From the NCBI RefSeq assembly GCF_000720255.1, contig NZ_JOJE01000064.1, forward strand, positions 1 to 32,006: DNA of 32,006 nt. The letters are read 5' to 3'. The translations under genes and the position numbers were made by a program. Below the pieces are notes generated by a model, which was given only the letters and a program-made list of their open reading frames with translations, was not told the origin of the DNA and made no database searches. Below, one piece after another: positions 1-8,953 of the stretch. The DNA is from Streptomyces griseus subsp. griseus. GTDB taxonomy: Bacteria > Actinomycetota > Actinomycetes > Streptomycetales > Streptomycetaceae. The first letter of the stretch is position 1, and each line of letters opens with the position of its first letter.

Positions 1-481
1 CGCCGAAGGTGCGGTCCCAGATCGAGTAGTAGAACCCGACCTTCAGCCCCTTCGCCCGGAAGGCGTCGCAGTACGTCCGCACGATGTCCTGCTTGTAGGC
101 GCTGTTCGCGACGTTCTGGGTGCCGTAGGCGCTCGGCCACAGGGCGAAGCCGTCATGGTGCTTGGTGGTCAGGATGCCGTAGCTCATCTTCGCGGCGGCC
201 GCCGCGTCGGCCCACTGTGCGCAGTTGACACCCGGGGGAGCGAAGAGGGTGGGGCTCTGGTTGGGTTCCGCCCACTCCTGATTCGTGAACGTGCCCAGGC
301 TGAAGTGGTTAAACATACCGAAGCGCATGTCGACCATCCGGCTCAGGTTGGTCTGGGTGTCCGCGGCGGCCGCCTGCGACAGCAGGCCGGAGAAGCCGGG
401 GACGAGCGGCAGGGCGGTCGCGGCGCTCGCCGCGCCCGCCGCACCGAGAAACCTACGGCGACTCATTTTTGATGAGGACAT
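1..481 (-). CDS. Secreted alpha-L-fucosidase, GH29 (N-terminal part, cut by window edge)
   Basis: This gene encodes the first 160 residues of a glycoside hydrolase family 29 alpha-L-fucosidase, a retaining exo-enzyme that releases L-fucose from glycans outside the cell. The N-terminus carries a twin-arginine signal (SRRRFLG, then a hydrophobic Ala/Leu stretch ending in QAAAAD). The mature part shows the GH29 signatures MRFGMFNHFS near residue 52, TKHHDGFALWPS near 110 and VGFYYSIWD near 148. The catalytic Asp lies beyond the edge. The ATG at 481 is preceded by AGGAG at 6 nt spacing. A second in-frame ATG at 466 is possible but would shorten the region before the twin arginines. The gene lies next to a GH141-like gene and fucose catabolism genes, which supports the substrate. 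A candidate promoter and GntR site lie upstream at 730-796. Confidence 0.85.
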   Translation of the reverse strand, partial: MSSSKMSRRRFLGAAGAASAATALPLVPGFSGLLSQAAAADTQTNLSRMVDMRFGMFNHFSLGTFTNQEWAEPNQSPTLFAPPGVNCAQWADAAAAAKMSYGILTTKHHDGFALWPSAYGTQNVANSAYKQDIVRTYCDAFRAKGLKVGFYYSIWDRTFG

Positions 482-1020
482 GGCCTACTCCTGTGTGCGG
501 ATGGCATTGACTGCGGTGACGAGACTCAGGTATGGACGCGCCCTGCCGGAGGCATCTGCAACCCGCTGGGGGACGGATTGCCGCCAAGGCTGCGAAACGG
601 TGCTCCCTGCGGGCAGGGCGGGCGCCCGATGAGCATCGTCGGCGGGTGATCGACGCCGACAAGGTCTTCTCCCGAGTGCTCGCAGGACAGCCCGCAGTTT
701 GCGGCTCGGCATTCGGGCTGACCGGAGTGACATCGGGTGTATTAACGGGCATCGATCTGACATCTGTCTAGAGGCTCGACAGGAATTCCAGGACAAGGCT
801 GGTTGGATTGCTAGGACCTCAGGGTTGAGCCACCGAGACGCGCATGCGATCAGTCGATAGATCGGGTGAATTGGTTGCGGACGCCCTGGCAGAGGCCGGG
901 CGCGAGTGACTCCAGGACCGCGCCACGCGCCGCTGGCCCCAGGGAACGTCGTAGTGCGCGTGCACGCTGGGCCCGCACTTTGTGCGCGTCCCAGGATGCC
1001 GCCGTGGGCGCAGGGAGCCT
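482..1020. other. Intergenic stretch between fucosidase gene and GH141-like gene
   Basis: Apart from the candidate promoter and operator at 730-796, I see no convincing coding frame here. The open frames on both strands have poor codon usage and no recognisable domain. Confidence 0.6.
730..796 (-). promoter_or_regulatory. Candidate promoter and operator of the fucosidase gene
   Basis: On the minus strand a TTGTCC box (796-791) and TCTAGA box (772-767) are separated by 18 nt. Immediately downstream are CAGATGTC (overlapping the -10 side) and the element ACATCGGGTGT (plus-strand 730-740). The second resembles elements in the two divergent promoters at 8.95 and 9.4 kb. The boxes are weak matches to a sigma-70-type consensus, so the promoter call is inference; the repeated element is directly visible. 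Confidence 0.35.
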
Positions 1021-1045
1021 CCCGTGCCGGTGGGTCCGGCACGGG
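1021..1045 (-). terminator. Hairpin terminator after the GH141-like gene
   Basis: A perfect 10-bp inverted repeat (CCCGTGCCGG / CCGGCACGGG) with a 5-nt loop begins 31 nt past the stop codon of the beta-helix gene. There is no clear U-run, as is usual for Streptomyces terminators. Confidence 0.7.
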
Positions 1046-1076
1046 CGGTGTGGTGCGGCCGGTGGCCGCCGTGCGG

Positions 1077-4000
1077 TCACCGCACGTCGAACCGGTCGAC
1101 GACCAGCCAGCTGCCTCCTGTCTTGGTGAGGGTGAGGGTGTGCCGTCCGAGGGGCAGGCCGCTCACGGTGTACACGGTCTGCTGGGCCTGGCGGCTCGTG
1201 GAGGATGCGTTGACGGTGCCCTGGGAGGCGCCGTCGAGGGAAACCGCGATGGTGCCCTCGTCGGAGTTGGTCTCGGTGACGAGGCTGATCCCGGTGCCGG
1301 TGAAGGTGACGGTGACCGAGTCGCCGTTCGTGGTGGCGGCGTGGACGTCGTCCTTGTAGTCGCCGAAACCTCGGTTGCCGTAGGAGCGCCAGGAGGCGCC
1401 GGTGTAGGTGATGGAGGAGTTGGTGTCGTTGTGGACGCCGGTGACCTCGAACCCGTCCAGAGTGGCCCAGGTGCCGCTGCGCTTGACGAACTGGATGGTG
1501 TGGCTGCCCGCGGTCAGTGCGCCGGTGCTGTAGATGACCGCCTGGGTCTGGCGGGTGGTGGCGCTGGTGTCGATCAGGCCCTTGGAGGTTCCGTCGATGA
1601 AGATCTCGACCTGTCCCTGGTCGGTGTTCTTCTCGCCGATGACCGAGATACCGGTGCCGGTGAACGTCAGCGAGGCGGTGTCGCCGTTGGTTCCCGTGGC
1701 GTGCACGGCGTCCTCGTAGTCGCCGTAGCCGCGGTTGCCGTTCGCCGTCCAGCTGCCGGTGTAGGAGATCGCGGTGTCGTCGTCGTCGATCCAGCCTGTC
1801 AGCGGCTGGTGGGCGGCGTCGGGGCCGGCGGCGTCGATGATGGCCTGGGCGGCGGAGGGCCAGGCACCGCCGGAGACGAGCGTGGTTTGGTTGAAGGTGA
1901 TGTTGGTGCCGTGGTTGAGGGTGGCGGTGGTGTCGGAGTAGTTGTCGTGGATGTTGATGTCGTGGATGGTCGGCGTCCACATGCCGATCCAGTTGTTGCC
2001 GCCGATGCGGGTGACGTTGTTGTAGGTGTTCCAGTACGAGCTGCCCTCGTCCTGGTACAGCCGGTTGTTGGTGTGGTTGCCGACCTCTACGAGGTTGCCG
2101 GCGAGCACGGACGTGGTGGAGCCGTCACCGTTGCCCTGGCCGCCGAGGGTGTAGATGGCGCCGCCGTCGTGGAGGATGTTCATCACGTCGTGGACGTGGT
2201 TGTCCAGGATCTGGTTGTCGCCGGCGTAGATGGTGCCGTGCTGGCAGGTGGTCAGGCCCTGGGCGGACTGCATGGAGCACGGTGAGGCGTAGCCCCAGCC
2301 CCAGCCGAGCGACATGCCGGAGTAGGGGGTGTGGCCGATGTCGTTGTGCGAGAGGGTCAGGCCCCGGGTGTATCCGGCCCAGATGCCGACCGCGTCGGAG
2401 TAGTCCTGGCCGACGTCGGAGATCCAGTTCTGGGAGACGGTGTCGCCGGTGGTCATGCGGCTGGTGTCGGTGAGGTAGTAGTCGTCCACCTCGCCCACGG
2501 AGACGCCGCCGCCGGAGGTGTCGTGGATGTAGCTGCCGGTGATGGTCGAGTTCTTGCTGCCGTCGGCGAGGTCGATGCCGGTGCCGCCGGTGTGGGTGAT
2601 CTCGTCGCCGGTGAAGGTGATGTCCGAGCCGCGGTGGACCTGGACGGCGGCGGGGATACGGAAGGGGGCGTTGTTGTTGGCGGTGTCCCACAGCACGCCG
2701 GCCTGGTTGTCGATGTAGCCGGCCGTGGAGGGCAGCGTCCAGGTGGTGTAGGCGAAGGTCAGGTTCTGGAAGGTGATGTCGTGGACGGGCGTGATCACGT
2801 CCGGCACCACGGTGAAGCCGTCGAGAATCATGTACGTTCCGCCGGTCTTGACCAGCTTGATGGTGTGCTGGCCCTTGGCCAGGCCGCTGACGGAGGCGAC
2901 GACCTGCTGGGCGAGCCGCGAGGAGCCGGCGGCGGACACGCTCTGGACCTTGGCGCCGTCGACGTAGACGTCGATGCCGCCCTCGTCGCTGTTGGTCTCC
3001 GACAGCACGTCGATCCCGGTACCGGTGAAGGTGTAGCTCACCGAGTCGCCGTTGGCCGTGGTTGCGTGCACGTCGTTGTAGAGGTCACCCAGGCCACGCC
3101 CGCTGGAGGAGCTCCAGGAGCCGGTGTAGGTGATGGCCGGGTCCGTGTCGTTGACCGGGGCGAGGTGGCCGGGCGTGCCGCTGACGTTCAGCAGTGTCTC
3201 GGTGGTGGGCAGCTCCACGTCGGCGGTGCTGAGGTCCTCACCGCTGCGCGGCTTGTAGTACAGGAACCCCGCTGAGCTGTCGAGGTAGAACTCGCCTGGG
3301 GAGTCGAGCAGCTGGTAGGCGTTCTCCAGGTAACTGATGGAGGTCAGCTTCGGCAGTCCGGCGCCGTTGAAGGGGAAGCCCCGGTTGGGCACCGAGGTGT
3401 TGTTGTTCGCGAAGCAGGTCGGGTCGACGTTGAGGCTGGACCCGCCGCCACCAGGCGCGGTGATGCTCGCCAGCGGGCAGCGCATCTGCTTCCAGGCGTT
3501 GTTGTTTACGATCTCCACGGAGGAGGCGTTGGTGAACGACGCGTAGGAGGAGTCGCTGGTGGTGAAGCTGGACCCGGAGAGGGTGAACCCCGAGGGGTTC
3601 AGCGGACCGCGTGCGCGCTGGGCCCGTACTCCGTCGACGAACAGTTGCCGGCTCTGCGTACCGGTCGGCACGGAGGCGCGGTAGATGTTCTTCGAACTGT
3701 CGAAAACGGTGAACCCGCTGAGCTTGGTGGCCCCGTTCAGGACGGGCTTCTCACCCGGGTAGGCGGCGTAGACGACTTTGAAGCCGTTGCGGCCGGAGTC
3801 GGACGGACCCAGGGCGAACGCCTGGGACAGGCGGTAGGTACCGCCGCGCAGATAGACGTCGATGTCGGCGGCCATGGCGGGGGCGAGGCCCGCCACCTTG
3901 CTCTTGGCGCCGTCCAGGCTGCACGGCGCGCTCAGCGAGCAGGTGCTGCCGGAGCCGGAGGGAGAGGCGTACAGCAAGGTCGGGGCGGCGGCGTACGCCG

Positions 4001-4091
4001 GGCCGGCCGTGGAGAGCGCGGCGCATATGAGCCCCGCCAGTGTGCCGAGCACACCGGACAGGCCGGCGGCTCTTGAGCGGAACAGCGGCAT
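1077..4091 (-). CDS. Secreted right-handed beta-helix glycosidase-like protein (GH141-like) with three repeat modules
   Basis: The 1004-residue product is secreted: a Sec signal spans residues 1-34, with cleavage near AYA-AAP. The catalytic-type part is a right-handed parallel beta-helix with Asn/Asp/Gly-rich turns at 36-319 and about 430-740. It has the opening LLYASPSGSG, LRGGTYRLSQ and LFVDGVRAQRARG, which resemble GH141 and related beta-helix glycosidases. GH141 includes an alpha-L-fucosidase, which fits the locus, but I cannot assign the enzyme activity from sequence alone. Three copies of a module of about 110 residues (YTGSW... GFGDY... VHATTTNGDS... FTGTGI... ETNSDEG... LDGF) lie at about 320-429, 775-885 and 893-1004. 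The first interrupts the beta-helix. The ATG at 4091 has an AAGGAG ribosome site; a longer frame reaches 4145 but lacks a better start. Confidence 0.75.
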   Translation of the reverse strand: MPLFRSRAAGLSGVLGTLAGLICAALSTAGPAYAAAPTLLYASPSGSGSTCSLSAPCSLDGAKSKVAGLAPAMAADIDVYLRGGTYRLSQAFALGPSDSGRNGFKVVYAAYPGEKPVLNGATKLSGFTVFDSSKNIYRASVPTGTQSRQLFVDGVRAQRARGPLNPSGFTLSGSSFTTSDSSYASFTNASSVEIVNNNAWKQMRCPLASITAPGGGGSSLNVDPTCFANNNTSVPNRGFPFNGAGLPKLTSISYLENAYQLLDSPGEFYLDSSAGFLYYKPRSGEDLSTADVELPTTETLLNVSGTPGHLAPVNDTDPAITYTGSWSSSSGRGLGDLYNDVHATTANGDSVSYTFTGTGIDVLSETNSDEGGIDVYVDGAKVQSVSAAGSSRLAQQVVASVSGLAKGQHTIKLVKTGGTYMILDGFTVVPDVITPVHDITFQNLTFAYTTWTLPSTAGYIDNQAGVLWDTANNNAPFRIPAAVQVHRGSDITFTGDEITHTGGTGIDLADGSKNSTITGSYIHDTSGGGVSVGEVDDYYLTDTSRMTTGDTVSQNWISDVGQDYSDAVGIWAGYTRGLTLSHNDIGHTPYSGMSLGWGWGYASPCSMQSAQGLTTCQHGTIYAGDNQILDNHVHDVMNILHDGGAIYTLGGQGNGDGSTTSVLAGNLVEVGNHTNNRLYQDEGSSYWNTYNNVTRIGGNNWIGMWTPTIHDINIHDNYSDTTATLNHGTNITFNQTTLVSGGAWPSAAQAIIDAAGPDAAHQPLTGWIDDDDTAISYTGSWTANGNRGYGDYEDAVHATGTNGDTASLTFTGTGISVIGEKNTDQGQVEIFIDGTSKGLIDTSATTRQTQAVIYSTGALTAGSHTIQFVKRSGTWATLDGFEVTGVHNDTNSSITYTGASWRSYGNRGFGDYKDDVHAATTNGDSVTVTFTGTGISLVTETNSDEGTIAVSLDGASQGTVNASSTSRQAQQTVYTVSGLPLGRHTLTLTKTGGSWLVVDRFDVR

Positions 4092-4118
4092 TGATGCTCC
4101 TTCAGGAGGGTGAGGAAA

Positions 4119-4138
4119 CCGGGGATGCGATCCCCCGG
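4119..4138 (-). promoter_or_regulatory. Hairpin in the leader of the GH141-like gene
   Basis: GGGGAT and ATCCCC flank a 3-nt centre, with further CC/GG pairing interrupted by one extra base. It lies 28 nt upstream of the ATG of the beta-helix gene, just before its ribosome site. It could be a weak terminator or attenuator after the regulator gene, or a protein-binding palindrome; the sequence does not decide. Confidence 0.3.
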
Positions 4139-4293
4139 TCCGCAAGGGCGGCGCCCGTGGGCGTGGATCACGCCGGGCGTGTACCGGCTGCGGCTCGGGG
4201 GAGACCGGTGACCCGCCGCCAGGCCGACGTGGGAGGGGGATCGGGCGGTTGCGGGAGCGGGGCGGGCAGGACGGTCAGCCGGTGAGAGGTTCC

Positions 4294-4977
4294 TTAAGGG
4301 GCATCGGTCAGGCTGGTCGCCAGCCACTGCTCGACGGCGGTGATGTGCACCGTCGCGGCCGAGGCGGCCAGCAGGGCGTCGCGTGCCCGGAGCGCGTCGA
4401 GGATCTGCTGGTGGTCCCGGTGCGCGTTGTCCACGGCACGCCGGGCCTGGCTGCCCCGGACGATGCGTACCCGCTGGGTGCTGGTGGACAGCACGCGCAG
4501 CAGCATGGACAGCACCGGGTTGCCGACGGCTTCGACGATCCTTGCGTGGAAGGCTATGTCGTGGGCGACGAACTCCTCGACGGTGGCGGCCGACTTGGAC
4601 TGCTCCAGGATGTCGCCGAGTTCTCGCAGGTCTTTGGGTGTCAGCAGCGCGGCGGCCAGCCCGGTGGCCTGTGGTTCCAGGAGCCTGCGCACCTGGATCA
4701 GTTGCAGGGCGGTCTGCCCCTGGGAGACGTCGGAGGCGAAGGAGAGTGTCTCCAGGAGGAGGTGGGGCTCCAGGCTGGACACGTAGGTGCCGTCGCCCTG
4801 CCGCACCATGAGGATGCGCATCGCGGTGAGCGCGCGGACGGCCTCGCGCAGCGAGTTGCGGGACAGGCCCAGCTGCGCGGCGAGGAGTTCCTCCTTGGGC
4901 AGGCGGGACCCGGGCGCCAGTTCACCGGCGATGATCATCGCTTTGATCTTGTCCATCGCCTCGTCGGTGAGTGCCAC
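4294..4977 (-). CDS. FadR-subfamily GntR transcriptional regulator
   Basis: The 227-residue protein has an N-terminal winged helix (LPKEELLAAQLGLSRNSLRE, then AVRALTAMRILMVRQGDGTYV) and a C-terminal FCD effector domain. Candidate metal/ligand residues in FCD are visible in HDIAFHARI, NAHRDHQQIL and ATVHITA. GTG at 4977 is preceded by GGAAGG at 7 nt and is preferred; upstream codons have no ribosome site. It follows the permease gene by 87 nt on the same strand, so it is probably the last gene of the transporter operon, or shared with the beta-helix gene 202 nt downstream. FadR-type regulators usually respond to small organic acids or sugar acids. From context, L-fuconate or a downstream acid is a plausible effector (inference). 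The candidate sites are the ACATC[C/G]G elements at 730, 8954, 9395 and 9454. Confidence 0.85.
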   Translation of the reverse strand: MALTDEAMDKIKAMIIAGELAPGSRLPKEELLAAQLGLSRNSLREAVRALTAMRILMVRQGDGTYVSSLEPHLLLETLSFASDVSQGQTALQLIQVRRLLEPQATGLAAALLTPKDLRELGDILEQSKSAATVEEFVAHDIAFHARIVEAVGNPVLSMLLRVLSTSTQRVRIVRGSQARRAVDNAHRDHQQILDALRARDALLAASAATVHITAVEQWLATSLTDAP

Positions 4978-5064
4978 GAGCGTGCCTTCCTGTGCCGGGG
5001 GAGGGGCGGGGTCCGCTCCGCCGCGCGGCACCGGGGCCGGGGCGGAGCGGCGTGCGGGCTGTGA

Positions 5065-6108
5065 CTACTCCTGCTTCTCGCCGGAGGCGAAGCGCGAGAT
5101 GATCAGGGCGACGATGATGATGGCGCCGTTCAGGAACTGGTTCCACAGCGCCGGTACGCCCGCGAGCGTCATGACGTTGACGACGAGCTGGAGGGTGAGG
5201 ACACCGGTGAGGGCGCCGAACACGGAGCCTTTGCCGCCGTTGAGGCTGACCCCGCCGATGACGGTCGCGGCGAAGACCTGGAAGATCCAGCCGCTGCCCT
5301 GCGTCGCCGAGATGGAGCCGTAGTGCCCGCTGTAGAGGATGCCGGCGAACGCGGCCAGCAGGCTGCCGAGGATGAGGACGGCCCACACGATGCGGTCGAC
5401 GCGGATGCCGGCGGTGCGGGCGGCTTCGGCGTTGCCGCCGATGGCGTACAGGGCCCGCCCGTGCCGCAGCCAGGCCAGTGCGCTGCCGCCCGCCGCGAAC
5501 AGCACCGCGCAGATCCAGATGGCGGCCGGGACGCCGAACCAGGACGCCTTGCCCAGGTAGGTGAACGACGACGGCAGGTCCACGATGGACTGGCCCTCGG
5601 AGAGGGCGACCTGCAGGCCGCGCAGCATGGTCAGAGCGCCGAGGGTGACGATGAAGCCGTTGAGCCGCAGCTTGAGGATGAGGAAGCCGTTCAGGGCGCC
5701 GATCGCCACCCCGACCAGGAGGCACAGCGGGATGGCCATCCACTCGGGGAAGAGCCCGAGCCCGTTGAACCGCCCGCCGCTGGTGGGCAGGACGAGCCAC
5801 ACGGCGATGACCGGGGCCACGCCGATGGTGGACTCCAGCGACAGGTCCATCCGCCCGCAGATGAGGATGAGGGCGGTGGCGAGGACGAGCAGGCTCAGTT
5901 CGGTGGACTGCTGCGCCACCCCGATGAGGTTGTCGGCGGTCAGGAAGGCCGGCGAGACGATGAAACCGATCAGGCCCAGCACGAGGATGGCCGGGATCAG
6001 GGACAGTTCACGGAAACGGCCGAGGCCGAGCCGGCGCCGGGCGGTGTCCGCCGCGGCCGGCGCCGTCGTGCTCGGTGCGGGCTGCGTGACATCTGTGGTG
6101 GCGGACAT
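5065..6108 (-). CDS. Sugar ABC transporter permease (RbsC/RhaP type)
   Basis: The 347-residue membrane protein has about ten hydrophobic segments and belongs to the BPD_transp_2 permeases for pentoses and deoxyhexoses. Family markers are ICGRMDLSLES, LNGFIVTLGALTMLRG, the cytoplasmic loop AIGGNAEAARTAGIRVDRI, and ATVIGGVSLNGGKGSV near the C-terminus. The ATG at 6108 has GGAAGG just upstream, which overlaps the stop codon of the ATPase gene; the genes are 2 nt apart and clearly co-transcribed. Only one permease gene is present, so the channel is presumably a homodimer, unlike rhamnose systems with two permeases. The substrate is not readable from the protein; L-fucose is inferred from the neighbours. 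Confidence 0.88.
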   Translation of the reverse strand: MSATTDVTQPAPSTTAPAAADTARRRLGLGRFRELSLIPAILVLGLIGFIVSPAFLTADNLIGVAQQSTELSLLVLATALILICGRMDLSLESTIGVAPVIAVWLVLPTSGGRFNGLGLFPEWMAIPLCLLVGVAIGALNGFLILKLRLNGFIVTLGALTMLRGLQVALSEGQSIVDLPSSFTYLGKASWFGVPAAIWICAVLFAAGGSALAWLRHGRALYAIGGNAEAARTAGIRVDRIVWAVLILGSLLAAFAGILYSGHYGSISATQGSGWIFQVFAATVIGGVSLNGGKGSVFGALTGVLTLQLVVNVMTLAGVPALWNQFLNGAIIIVALIISRFASGEKQE

Positions 6109-6110
6109 GT

Positions 6111-7706
6111 CTACCTTCCGTGCTGGTGATTGCCGGACGCCGTGGACGCGGCGGTTGGGGTGGTGGTGTCGGCGACGCCCTCGATGGCGGCGACGACGTG
6201 CTCGTCCTTCCAGCCGCGGTCGAACTCGGCGACCACCCGTCCGTGGAACATGACCACGACCCGGTCGCATGCCTTGAGGTCGTCCAGTTCGTCGGAGACG
6301 ATCAGCGCGGCCTTGCCCTCGTCGGCGGCCCGCCGGATCCGGCCGAGAAGGAACTCCTTGGACTTGACGTCGACACCGTTGGTGGGGCGGATGGCCACCA
6401 GGACGTGCGGGTCGGTGGCCAGGGCGCGGGCGACGACGACCTTCTGCTGGTTGCCGCCGGAGAGCGCGGAGACCGGGGTGGTGGCCTGCGGGGTCTTGAT
6501 ATCGAGGTCACGGATCATGTGCTGGGCGAAGGCCCGGGTGCGGGCGGGCAGCACGACGCCGAACGGGCCGAGCTGGTCGGTGACGGTGAGGGTCGCGTTC
6601 TCCGCCACGCTGCGGTTGTTCACCAGGCCCTGCAGATGCCGGTCCTCGGGGACGAAACCCACTCCGGCGGCCAGGGCGGAGGGCACACTGCCGGTGCGTA
6701 CGTTCCTGCCGCCGACCGAGATGCGGCCGCTCGTGGCGCGGTGCAGACCGGCGACGGCCTCACCCACCTGTACGTTGCCGCTGGCCGCCGCTCCGGCGAG
6801 CCCGACCACCTCGCCGGAGCGCACCGACAGGGAGAGGTCCTCGCAGGTGCCGGGCAGGCTCAGGGCCTCGATGCGCAACAGCTCCGAGCGGCCGGCCGGT
6901 GCGACCGGGGACGCGCTCGCGGAGCCGGGGGCCGCCGGGGCCGCCTCGCCGGTCATGGCCTCCACGAGCAAGCGGTGACCGAGTTGGGCCACGGGCGCGG
7001 TCAGGATGTGGGCCGCGTCGCGGTAGACCGTGACCGTGGTGCACAGGTCGTACACCTCTTGCAGGTGGTGGGAGATGAAGAGGAAGGCGACGCCTTGCTG
7101 CTGCAGGTCGCGGAGCTTGTCGAAGAGACGGCCGATGCCGCGGGCGTCGAGCTTGGCGGTGGGCTCGTCCAGGATGATGAAACGGGCGCCGAAGGACAGC
7201 GCGCGGGCGATCTCCACGAACTGCCGTTGCTCGACGGTCAGGTCCCTGGCCCGGGCGGCGGGGTCGACGGCCACGCCGTACTCGCCGAGAAGCTCCTGCG
7301 CACGCTGCCTGAGCTGCTTCCAGCGGATGGGGCGCACCGCGCCGGGGCTCTGCCGGTTCAGGAAGAGGTTCTCGGCGACGGTCAGCTCACCGATGATGGT
7401 GGAGTGCTGGTAGACACAGGCGACCTTCGAGCGCCAGGCGTCGATGTCGCCGAAGGCGGGCGCCGGCGCGCCGGAGAAGCGCAGTGAGCCCGTGTCGGGC
7501 TGCTGCAGGCCGGTGAGGATGGACACGAGCGTCGACTTGCCGGCGCCGTTGCGTCCCACCAGGGCGTGCGACTCGCCCTCGGCGATGCTGATGCGGGCGT
7601 CGCGCAGCGCGACGGTGGCGCCGAACCGTTTGCTGATGCCGGTCGCCTCGGCGACCGGGGCCGGGGTTCCGGAGCCGGCCGCCGGGATGGTGGCGGTGTC
7701 CGCCAT
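6111..7706 (-). CDS. Sugar ABC transporter ATP-binding protein with two NBDs (RbsA/RhaT type)
   Basis: The 531-residue protein has two nucleotide-binding domains in tandem, as usual for carbohydrate ABC transporters of this class. NBD1 is canonical: Walker A GRNGAGKST at 51-59, Q-loop near VYQHS at 99, and Walker B FIILDEPT at 176-183. NBD2 keeps a good signature (SALSGGNQQKV near 413), but its Walker A position reads GLAGAAASGNVQVG. Its Walker B reads HVLVAIRPTNGVDV at 434-447, where Ile and Arg occupy the usual Asp-Glu pair. RbsA-type NBD2 often has an altered Walker A; loss of the Walker B acids as well is unusual. The ATG at 7706 is chosen because the protein aligns from there; longer frames upstream have no domain content. 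It lies 131 nt after the binding-protein remnant. Confidence 0.87.
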   Translation of the reverse strand: MADTATIPAAGSGTPAPVAEATGISKRFGATVALRDARISIAEGESHALVGRNGAGKSTLVSILTGLQQPDTGSLRFSGAPAPAFGDIDAWRSKVACVYQHSTIIGELTVAENLFLNRQSPGAVRPIRWKQLRQRAQELLGEYGVAVDPAARARDLTVEQRQFVEIARALSFGARFIILDEPTAKLDARGIGRLFDKLRDLQQQGVAFLFISHHLQEVYDLCTTVTVYRDAAHILTAPVAQLGHRLLVEAMTGEAAPAAPGSASASPVAPAGRSELLRIEALSLPGTCEDLSLSVRSGEVVGLAGAAASGNVQVGEAVAGLHRATSGRISVGGRNVRTGSVPSALAAGVGFVPEDRHLQGLVNNRSVAENATLTVTDQLGPFGVVLPARTRAFAQHMIRDLDIKTPQATTPVSALSGGNQQKVVVARALATDPHVLVAIRPTNGVDVKSKEFLLGRIRRAADEGKAALIVSDELDDLKACDRVVVMFHGRVVAEFDRGWKDEHVVAAIEGVADTTTPTAASTASGNHQHGR

Positions 7707-7837
7707 GGTGGGTACCGTCCTTCGGATGCGGATGGTGGGGACCGCGGAGCTGGGCGTGGACCCGGATCCGGGGCAGGGGTCAGCTGCCGGGGGAGGGGGA
7801 TGGCGAGGGCCCCCGGAGCCGGTGTCCCGCGTGCCGG

Positions 7838-8732
7838 TCACTGCCCGACGTTGTTGCCCCACAGCGACTTGTCGTCCACGTTGTCCTTGGTCACCAGCGG
7901 GGCGGGCAACTGGTCCTCCAGGCCGTTCGGGAGCTGGATGATGGTGGAGTCGTGGTCGGTCGCTCCCGGCTTGAAGGTCTTGCCCTCGGCGGCGGCCTCG
8001 GCGTAGTACAGCGCGTACTTGGCGTAGAGGTCGGCGGGCTGGGAGACGGTGGCGTCGATCTGGCCCTTGCGGATGGCGTCGAACTCCTGCGGGATGCCGT
8101 CGTTGGAGATGATGCTGATGTGGCCCTTGGCGCCGGCGGGCTTGAGCAGGCCCTTCTGCTCCAGCAGGGCGAGTGTGGGCTGCAGGAAGACACCGCCGGC
8201 CTGCATGTAGATCCCGTTCAGGTCCGGGTGCTGGGCGAGCAGCGACTGCAGCTTGGCGGAGGCGACGTCACCCTTCCAGTCCGTGGGGAGCTCGAAGACC
8301 TTGATCTTCGGGAACTTCGTCTTCATGCACTGCGCGAACGCCTCGGAGCGGTCACGGCCGTTGATGGAGTCCAGCGCGCCCTGGAACTCGGCCACCTTGC
8401 CCTTGCCGGGTGTCCTGCGGTGCCATGACGACGGCCTTGGCTCCGGTGTTCTCGAAGACCTGGACGTTGGCGACGAGCTTGGTGACGTCGTTCTGCGAGT
8501 TGCTGACCGGCAGGGCGTTGACGCCGTCGGACTTGATGCCCTTCTTCAGGTACTGCGCGTAGGAGTTCCAGAAGTCGGAGTCGGAACGCGGCAGGTCGAT
8601 GCCGATGGCCGGCTTGTCACCGCCCGAGCCGACCGCTTCCGAGCCGCTGCGGTTGCACGCGGTGGCGAGGGCGAGGACCGCGAGCACGGCGGTGGCGGCT
8701 GTGGCGGTGGAGCGGGTGCGAGTGAGCTTCAT
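7838..8732 (-). pseudogene. Sugar-binding lipoprotein of the ABC transporter, broken by an internal deletion
   Basis: The first 110 or so residues are a normal periplasmic-binding-protein-type lipoprotein: signal, lipobox LATAC, then IGIDLPRSDSDFWNSYAQ and AKAVVMAPQDT. At about 8415-8420 the frame changes and reading continues as GKGKVAEFQGALDSINGRDR and a normal C-terminus ending at 7838. At the junction, GCACCGCAGGACACC runs directly into CGGCAAGGGCAAGGTGGCC. In intact family members some 40-50 residues (the second half of the N-lobe and the hinge) separate these motifs, so this is a deletion plus frameshift, not just a one-base error. Both halves are otherwise well preserved, so the event looks recent. 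The start codon at 8732 has AAAGGAG upstream. The transporter probably lacks its own substrate-binding protein unless another supplies it. Confidence 0.85.
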
Positions 8733-8953
8733 GGCCGTGTTGTCTCCTTTGGCGGGGCGGAGGACCGCGGGGCGTCGGTGAGGAGGTGCCTACTCGCCTG
8801 CCGAGAAGGACGGGCGTACGCAGGCCGGGCAGGAGGTGGCCCGGCACGAGGCAGTGCGGACCGCGCCCGATGGGGACGGAAGTGAGGGACAGCCGGTGCC
8901 GAGCGACACAGGTCAAGCGCGCAGTTCCCATTCGTAGAAGAATGCGAGCCATT

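Noticed and set aside
906..2285. A 459-codon plus-strand open frame opposite the GH141-like gene
   Set aside because: It is a GC-bias shadow: Val/Gly/Asp-rich repeats mirror the antisense codons of a well-supported secreted protein, and it has no domain.
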